Of a DNA stretch of 64,000 nucleotides, positions 57,997 through 64,000 are shown piece after piece. The DNA is from Metaphire vulgaris (taxonomy: Eukaryota > Annelida > Clitellata > Crassiclitellata > Megascolecidae): NCBI GenBank assembly GCA_018105865.1, contig CM030848.1:10983699-11047698 (forward strand), read 5' to 3'. The position numbers and the translations under genes were made by a program. Below the pieces are notes generated by a model. That model was not told the origin of the DNA. It did no database searches and saw nothing but the letters and a program-made list of their open reading frames with translations. Each line of letters opens with the position of its first letter. Positions within the stretch are counted from its first letter, which is position 1.

Positions 57997-59116
57997 ATGG
58001 GACTGAGAAACAAAGTGATAGTCAACAGGTGGGCGCTTGAAATTTTGGCTGGCATCTTCATTTGGCATCTGATCGTAACCGTTCTCTTGCTGTTCTGCTA
58101 CCAGAACGTGTTCGACATCAACAGCGTTCAGTACCTGCGTCGAAAGTACGAAGATCGCCTGAACTCGCCAGAATCGACGATCTGTACCGATCGAAATCTG
58201 GTATTCGTCGGGGTCATAACAACGGCAAGGTTCATCAACACCCGAGTGACTGTCGCCAACAACACCTGGGTCAAGACCATACCTGGAACCGTGGTGTTCT
58301 TCGTGTCCGGTAGCGACGCGGACGACATCAAAGACACCCGCTCGCCTGGGATAAAGATAGTAGTCCTGAAAGAAGCCAACGATGCGTATCCGCCGCAGAT
58401 GAAGGCGTTCCTCATGCTCAGGTACATGTACGATCACTACTTGGACAGGTACCGGTTCTTCGTAAGGGCCGACGACGACACGTACATCAAAGGAGACGAG
58501 CTGGTGAAGTTTCTGCACTCCGTCAAGTCTGACGGAACGCCGGTGATCGGAAGCACGGGTCTAGGAGTGAAGAGTGACGAGGGCAGACTGGGTCTCCAGA
58601 GCGGCGAGAACTACTGTATGGGTGGACCGGGCATGGTCATTCCTCGGGAAGTTCTGCGGAAAGTCGGGCGCAGAATAAAATATTGTCTGAAGAACGTTTT
58701 CAGCCGCGAAGAGGACGTTGAGCTTGGACGCTGTTTCAAGCATGTGGCCAACGTCTCATGTACCTGGGCTTATGAGGTACTTTACAGTATTGTTATTTTT
58801 TGACATTGACGCAGGGCCGGATTTTTAAGGTCCGAGTGAGCCGGGGGGCTGAGAAAAAAAGGCCGTCGCCTATACTGAAAATCTCTTACAAGCAAAAAAA
58901 GGTTATCTCCCTTCTTCCAAATCGTGCTGACAAGCCAAAAAAATGTTATCTTGAAAATCGGTGGGCCTATTTTCATGATGGGCCGTGGGGCTACAGCCCC
59001 CTCAGCCCCCACCTTAATATGGCCCTGCATTGACATTAGTTTATTTCAAGACCAGCATCATATACAAAAATACATAATTATGCAAGAAACTTATAAGTTA
59101 AGCATCAAAACACAAA

Positions 59117-59162
<46 letters not shown>

Positions 59163-60930
59163 TATTATTCAGACGATCTTACCTCATGGCCTTTACGCCA
59201 GGGATGTTAACATGAACTCAACCCTCTAGGCCAGGACCAGGATCAAGGACTTGTAACTTGTCCTCAAGGGTTCCTAAAGGCCAGAATCAAGGCCAAGGAC
59301 TAACATCTCTGATTTACGCCGTAAGTGGACAATGTTTAGAAATTGCTCGGTTTTATCAAACCTTGCTGCGTAAGATCTCTTAAAATTTGAAAACTTTTCT
59401 CACGTAAAAGTTTCTGCGTTTCTTTTCTTTTCGAAACACAGAAAGTCTTCTATCACGACTACAGAGATGCCACGGCGGGGTTCAATCATTCGCTGGAATA
59501 CAAAGAGATCCGCAGCGCTCTCACTCTGCACCCGGTCAAAGTGTCGTCCTACGCTTACCGTTTGCACCAGTATCTTCTAACGCTCAGAACCAAAGCGCTC
59601 TACGGTCGTCTGTTGAAACTGAAGCGAGATTCGGACGCAATGAGCGATTTGTCAAACGACGACGATGATGATGACGACGCTGTCTCGAAATCTCGAGCAG
59701 CAATGTTCCCCACGTCTTCACGTCCAGTTGGCCGAATGTCCGAAGCTGATGCCCGCCCGTGGGTTTTTGTCGCCGGTTCCCTCCATTCTCCCTACGTCGA
59801 GAATCCCAGAATGCAGAATCTGGCTGACGGAACAACGGGGATGAATTACACCGCCTGGCAGGTATGGGGCTGTCCATTAATTACGTCAACAATTTAGGGG
59901 GTTTGGAAAAGTTTGACAGTTGTTGACAGGGGGAGGGGGTCAAGAGAAGTTGACGTCAACAATTTCACTTTTTTAAAATACTGTAATCAAAAATAGGAAA
60001 TTTAATAGAATACTAATTATTACAATGGAAAAAAGCATGGCAAAAGAGGTCATCACCACCACATTTTGACACTCGATGAGCAAAAAAAAGAAAAAATGGT
60101 CATCACCGCAAAAAATAATAACCTTGCTAGTGGGACCTGTCATTGATCTTGGGGGGGTGTCTCAAGAGTTGTTGACGTAATTATGGGGGGTTAAGTGAAA
60201 GTTGACAGTTGTTGACAAGGGGGAATGGGGTCAAAAATTGCCCAAAAATTGTTGACATAATTAATGGACAGCCCCTATACGCATGCACGCCAATCTGAGA
60301 AGCGATGTTTTATTTATCGACGAGAACATATATATCATCATCTCATTATCTTTGGTCTCTGCCAAAACTCTCTAGCGGCAATAGCTAGGCACAAAATCTT
60401 TCCAAGGAGTTCTATCTCCTGTCAATCGTCTTCCTTCTACGATTGAAATTCCTTCCTTCCATGTTCATATCTTCTCTGATGTTGTCCATCCACTTTTCCT
60501 GGGTCTTCCTCTTCCTGTATTTCCTACTATTTGAGTGTAGAGTGCCTTGTGTGGTATAGTCTCCTTCAGTGGCGTAGCCAGAATCTCCGGAAGGGGGTTT
60601 AGGTTTTGACTTTTGACCGTAACCAACTTTCGTCGAAAAATCTTGACAAGCAAAAAGGTCATCCTATGTAACTATCCTATGTGTTTCCTTCTAAAATCGA
60701 TGCTGACAAGCAAAAAAGTCTGTGCCTGTGGCGCTTTGAAAAGTTTGGTCAGCAGCCCCAAGGGGGGTTGACCCTCACAAAACCGCGTCTGAAAATAAAA
60801 AATGCATGAAAACACATTAACAATTTTTTTCGTCGGCGCCCAAGGGGGTTTTAACCTCCAAACTCCCCCCTTGGCTACGCCACTGGTCTCCTTTCATCCA
60901 TTCTGTTGACATGTCCATACCAGTTGAGTC

Positions 60931-60967
<37 letters not shown>

Positions 60968-62840
60968 ATATATATATATATATATATATTAAAGTTCTGA
61001 AAACCTTGACGTTTCTAATCTGATCTTAAACTTTTATAGCGCCACTTCATAATGCACAGTGACATCAGCCGATGGCACACAACCTTTCTATCCAGCATCA
61101 TGACTGTCTGTGGGGATTATAATTATTTGACTGCGATAGAGCTTATTCTGAGGATTGTGTTGTAATGGGACTAAGAAAACATTTAGGAATGGGTCTCAAA
61201 GCCTCAAAGGATCAAGATCTCTGACGATGAGCTGATTTAACTCAGACGACGCATGTTTGCTGAAACCATTTCGTTCACAATTGCGAGTATATTGGGGCGG
61301 AAGATGGTAGAGTGGGTTACGCGCTGGAGCGGTAGGCTGACGGAACGAGGTTCAAGCCCCGTTAGCACCCCGAGTGACTTTCGCACAGGCAGTAGTGTCT
61401 CCCAATTAGCCACTTTAAGAATAGAGAAAGAAGTGTTCTTTCCTCCTACTTGTAACTGGACAAAAGTTTGCAAACAGCATGTGCAATTAGCAATTGAATT
61501 CAAAAACAGCAGCATACGACTGAACAGTTCAAGAAACTGTTGAATTAATTATTTCACGAAAATTCACAATTATCTGTGAAATAAATGATTTACACGTAGT
61601 TTTTCGTCATTGGTAGATTTGGCCAAAGGTCGCTGACAACGACAAGAATGTAAAGCAACAGGTGCTATCGTTTCGATATTCACGGATAAACAAACTTCTA
61701 GGCAACGAATACTTGTTGACACTTACGAAACAAATCTGGAATCCGGAAATAGAAAAACATCACATAGAAAATCGAGAATTCTATGCCTACAGACCGTTTG
61801 GTTCCGTCGAAATGACGGAAGATGTCCGAAATCGTCGCTCTGGCGATGAAAATACGAACGCGAGCCGCCGTGCTGAAGACGTTCGCGTGAATATAATCGT
61901 CTCTTTGGCCGGACGTTACTCGGCATTCCTCGGCTTCATGGAGAACTTTGAAGATCAGTTTCTAAAGACCGGACAGAACGTGTCCTTGCTGGTAATGTTG
62001 TACCGCAACAAACCGAACGATACGAGCTCAAAGGTCATCTCGTACATAGAACGTCTGCAGAAGAACTACAGCGACGTGTCGCTCGGTACCGTGAACATGA
62101 AGGGCGACTTTTCGAGAGGAAGGGCTCTTCAGACCTCAGTCCTGCGTTTCGAGGACGAAGACCTCTTGTTCTTTGTTGACGTCGATCTGTCACTGGACAA
62201 GTCGATACTCTTGCGTGTGCGTCAGAACACTTCGCCGAATCGGGAAGTTTACCTTCCGATTGTTTTTAGCGAACATGACCCCGGTGCCTTGCCGAGAAAT
62301 AGTTCCTACAGACTCGGCAGCACAAACGGCAGCGCCAAGTCGCGATTCGATTCTGAATTTGGAAATTGGCGTCAATTCGCCTACGGCATGCTGTCCTGTT
62401 ACAAGACTGACCTGAAACGCGTAGGCGGTTTTAGCATGGATATCAAGGGGTGGGGATTCGAAGACGTCGATCTCTTGGATAAGTTCCTTCTGTCTGGTCT
62501 TACCATTTTCCGTTCGGTGGATGAGGGAATGTGGCATCGTTACCATCCAGTTCTTTGTGACAAGATGTTGAGCGAGGACCAGCATCGCATGTGCGTCGGA
62601 TCGCTGGTGACTACCATAGCCTCGACAGAAATTCTGTCTGAATTCGTTTACAGAACGCCCGATATTTTAAATCGACATAAGAATGAAGAAATAGTAGAAG
62701 TTTCACACCAGAATGAAGAAATAGTAGAAGTTTCACACAAGAACGAAGAAATAGTAGAAGTTTCACACCAGAATGAAGAAATAGTAGAAGTTTCACGACT
62801 AACTGAGATTGGTACGAGCTCCATTAGCTCGTCAAAATGA
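57997..62840 (+). CDS. CHSY1: Chondroitin sulfate synthase (complete, three exons)
   Basis: Golgi type II membrane enzyme that extends chondroitin by adding GlcA and GalNAc in turn. Exons 57997-58776, 59442-59861 and 61617-62840 give 807 residues (human CHSY1 has 802); both introns are GT-AG, phase 0, and the three-exon layout matches vertebrate CHSY1. ATG 57997 has TAA in frame 21 bases upstream. Residues 14-35 form the signal anchor. The N-terminal GT31 domain has FFVRADDDTYIKGD (DDD at 159-161), ENYCMGGPG and REEDVELGRC. Exon 2 has TLHPVKVSSYAYRLHQY and an Asp run at 333-339. The C-terminal GT7-type domain has SLAGRYSAF, LLFFVDVDL (DVD 588-590) and GGFSMDIKGWGFEDVDL (669-686). Both metal-binding motifs are present, so it is catalytic rather than a CHPF-type partner. 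Four 10-residue repeats end the protein. CHSY1 versus CHSY3 cannot be decided. Confidence 0.95.
58812..59027. mobile_element. hAT-like element in chondroitin synthase intron 1
   Basis: CAGGGCCGGATTTTTAAGG to CCTTAATATGGCCCTG; flanks CATTGACG and CATTGACA (7 of 8). Core motifs at about 58886 and 58929. Confidence 0.88.
59117..59168. repeat. (ATT)n microsatellite in intron 1
   Basis: About 17 units with one interruption. Confidence 0.9.
59866..60275. mobile_element. MITE at the exon 2 splice donor of the chondroitin synthase gene
   Basis: GGGGCTGTCCATTAATTACG to TAATTAATGGACAGCCCC with TAT on both sides (59863-59865, 60276-60278). It begins at position +5 of intron 2. Same family as 11729-12228. 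Confidence 0.86.
60430..60560 (-). mobile_element. LINE C-terminal fragment (minus) in intron 2
   Basis: The minus strand reads HKALYTQIV, then GRGRPRKSGW, as in the fragment at 41925-42334. Confidence 0.6.
60567..60885. mobile_element. hAT-like element (CAGTGGCGTAGCC family) in intron 2
   Basis: CAGTGGCGTAGCCAGAAT to CTTGGCTACGCCACTG; exact duplication GTCTCCTT (60559-60566, 60886-60893). Core motifs at 60644 and 60704. It landed in the LINE fragment to its left. Confidence 0.93.
60936..60989. repeat. (CT)n-(TA)n array in intron 2
   Basis: CT units followed by TA units. Confidence 0.9.
61030..61095 (-). mobile_element. LINE 3' tail (minus) in intron 2
   Basis: TTTTATAGCGCCACTTCATA and GCCGATGGCACACAACC are the inverse of the tail at 39290-39420. 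Confidence 0.6.
61299..61420 (+). mobile_element. tRNA-derived SINE in intron 2
   Basis: A-box-like GATGGTAGAGTGGGTTACGC and B-box-like GAGGTTCAAGCCCCG, then a decayed tail AGTGACTTTCGCACAGGC. Same family as 48181-48295. Confidence 0.78.
62682..62801 (+). repeat. Coding 30-bp tandem repeat, four copies
   Basis: Encodes NEEIVEVSHQ/K four times at residues 756-795 of the chondroitin synthase. Copies alternate CAG and AAG at one codon, which points to a 60-bp duplication of a 30-bp duplication. Confidence 0.95.
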
Positions 62841-63285
62841 TGAAACTTTCGGTTTTAAGAAATTGAAGCTAGATTCCATCAAGTTTTTGTAAACATCACA
62901 AAACTACTTCGGAGGGCAATTAGGCATATCAAAGTTTAAAGGTAAACTATAGGAGGGTTTTTGAAAACTCGGGAAATTATTAAATCGTTATTAAATTATC
63001 TGTAACTTTCATTTGTGTTAAGATTAGACTGGAAGAGATCTTAAGAGAAGATGGATCACCTCTTCAGAGCCAATGACTATATAATTAGTTATGCCCCGTA
63101 TAACTTATTTAAAACTTATAATTATACGAAAGCCGTGCAGCAGAAACTCCTTACAGCGTTCGCCACGCTGTACAGTATTCTCTCTGTATCCGCAAATACC
63201 ATACCTGGTTTTAGTAGAGTAATGTATTGCACGGCATAACTTCTACTGAATTCGTATTTTATAGCTAGGATTTCGGTAAATATAA
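62841..63285. other. 3' flank of the chondroitin synthase gene
   Basis: Likely 3' UTR. No standard AATAAA close to the stop; the poly(A) site cannot be placed. Confidence 0.4.
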
Positions 63286-63345
63286 TATAATATAACAAGG
63301 TTTTAAAGTGGTTCATGAGGGTCTGCCCTGCATGATAGCCACTAT
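63286..63345 (-). mobile_element. Hairpin tail fragment (minus strand)
   Basis: AATATAACAAGG then GTGGTTCATGAGGGTCTGCC and TAGCCAC: the inverse tail hairpin, inner stem GGGC/ACCC-like, outer stem partly decayed. It starts like the insert at 11871-11925. Confidence 0.6.
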
Positions 63346-63719
63346 GTTCTGCTCATCCATTCTAGTATCCTATAGTACTGAAGTTTATTTTGAAATCATT
63401 CACATTAGTAACCAATACTATCTTCTCATCCAATTCATTCCATCTGTCCACTATACTCTCGAACTAAAAATGCTGCTTAATGTAGCTAGGTTCTTCATTA
63501 GCAAAATTTAATGCATCTCCTTATTGCAACAATAACGCAAACGAATGTACCAAGCAGATTGATCATATTAACATTGCTAACTATGGCACCATTTTTGTAA
63601 TGCATCATCAAATTCAAACCTGTGACCTCAATATAGTGTGGGGGAACTAAGCACATGAGTAGTCAGGACTAGACCATCATTGTTGAGGGCTCTGGCATCT
63701 GCCACCTGAACTTCTATAG

Positions 63720-64000
63720 CATCAGCATGGAGCGAAGACTTGGACATTAAGGGTAAAGGACATCAAGGCACTTGAAGCATTCGAAATGTGGATGCGGAGA
63801 AGAATGGAAAAAATCAGTCATACAGTATCACATATACGAGGAATTACTGAGAGCAGATACAGATGAATTCCAATGGATGGGTCACTTCAAGACTAAACTC
63901 AATGATAATAAAGACAGTTGAAGGGCGCTTCAAGACAAAAGGAAGACAATAGGTACAACCAATGATGCTGCTGCTTAGCTGGCAGACAAAAATGCCTTTT
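63720..64000 (+). mobile_element. LINE C-terminal fragment at the right edge
   Basis: Reads DIKALEAFEMWMRRRMEKIS, then after frameshifts EELLRADTDEFQWMGHF and a KGRRQ-like end: the usual tail of RTE/Jockey-type LINE proteins. It may continue beyond the window. Confidence 0.72.

Noticed and set aside
57988..58518. 176-codon antisense open frame
   Set aside because: Mirror of exon 1 of the chondroitin synthase; no domain of its own.
58777..58803. End of the chondroitin synthase at the stop after exon 1
   Set aside because: The 268-codon frame runs through a good GT donor; exon 2 continues the family alignment in phase.

Overview
This is eukaryotic nuclear DNA from an invertebrate animal. Four multicellular-animal genes can be read, they have GT-AG introns, and the space between them is packed with non-LTR retrotransposon fragments, small inverted-repeat transposons and long ATT/GA/TA microsatellites. 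The genes (a FADS6-type desaturase, a chondroitin sulfate synthase, an immunoglobulin-superfamily protein and a homocysteine S-methyltransferase-like enzyme) would fit a marine invertebrate, perhaps a deuterostome such as a hemichordate or echinoderm, but the species cannot be fixed from the sequence alone.

Layout. 0-2.3 kb: the first three coding exons of a homocysteine S-methyltransferase-like gene on the minus strand; the rest lies off the left edge. 2.3-7.1 kb: transposons, including a CR1/Jockey-like LINE with recognisable reverse transcriptase. 7.2-9.1 kb: FADS6-like desaturase on the plus strand, one coding exon broken by a single-base frameshift in a T run. 9.96-19.3 kb: minus-strand immunoglobulin-domain gene, six exons found with matching splice phases; the first exon (signal peptide) was not found. 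19.3-57 kb: no convincing host gene, but dozens of mobile elements and microsatellites, including a 0.93-kb (ATT)n array inside an intron of the Ig gene (17.7-18.6 kb). 58.0-62.84 kb: a complete three-exon chondroitin sulfate synthase on the plus strand, 807 residues, all introns phase 0. 63.7-64 kb: another LINE fragment.

The genes have no obvious common pathway. The desaturase and Ig genes face each other tail to tail; the methyltransferase and desaturase genes are divergent.

The most striking content is the transposon landscape. About two dozen short elements begin with CAG and end with CTG, or nearly so, and are flanked by 8-bp direct repeats, often exact, as in hAT transposons. An 18-base motif, TGACAAGCAAAAAAGGTC, recurs nearly 30 times inside elements with unrelated ends, usually as spaced pairs. 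LINEs and tRNA-derived SINEs share a 3' hairpin whose stem bases change in a compensatory way. One short element sits 4 bases inside an intron of the chondroitin synthase gene and supplies the +5 G of the splice donor.
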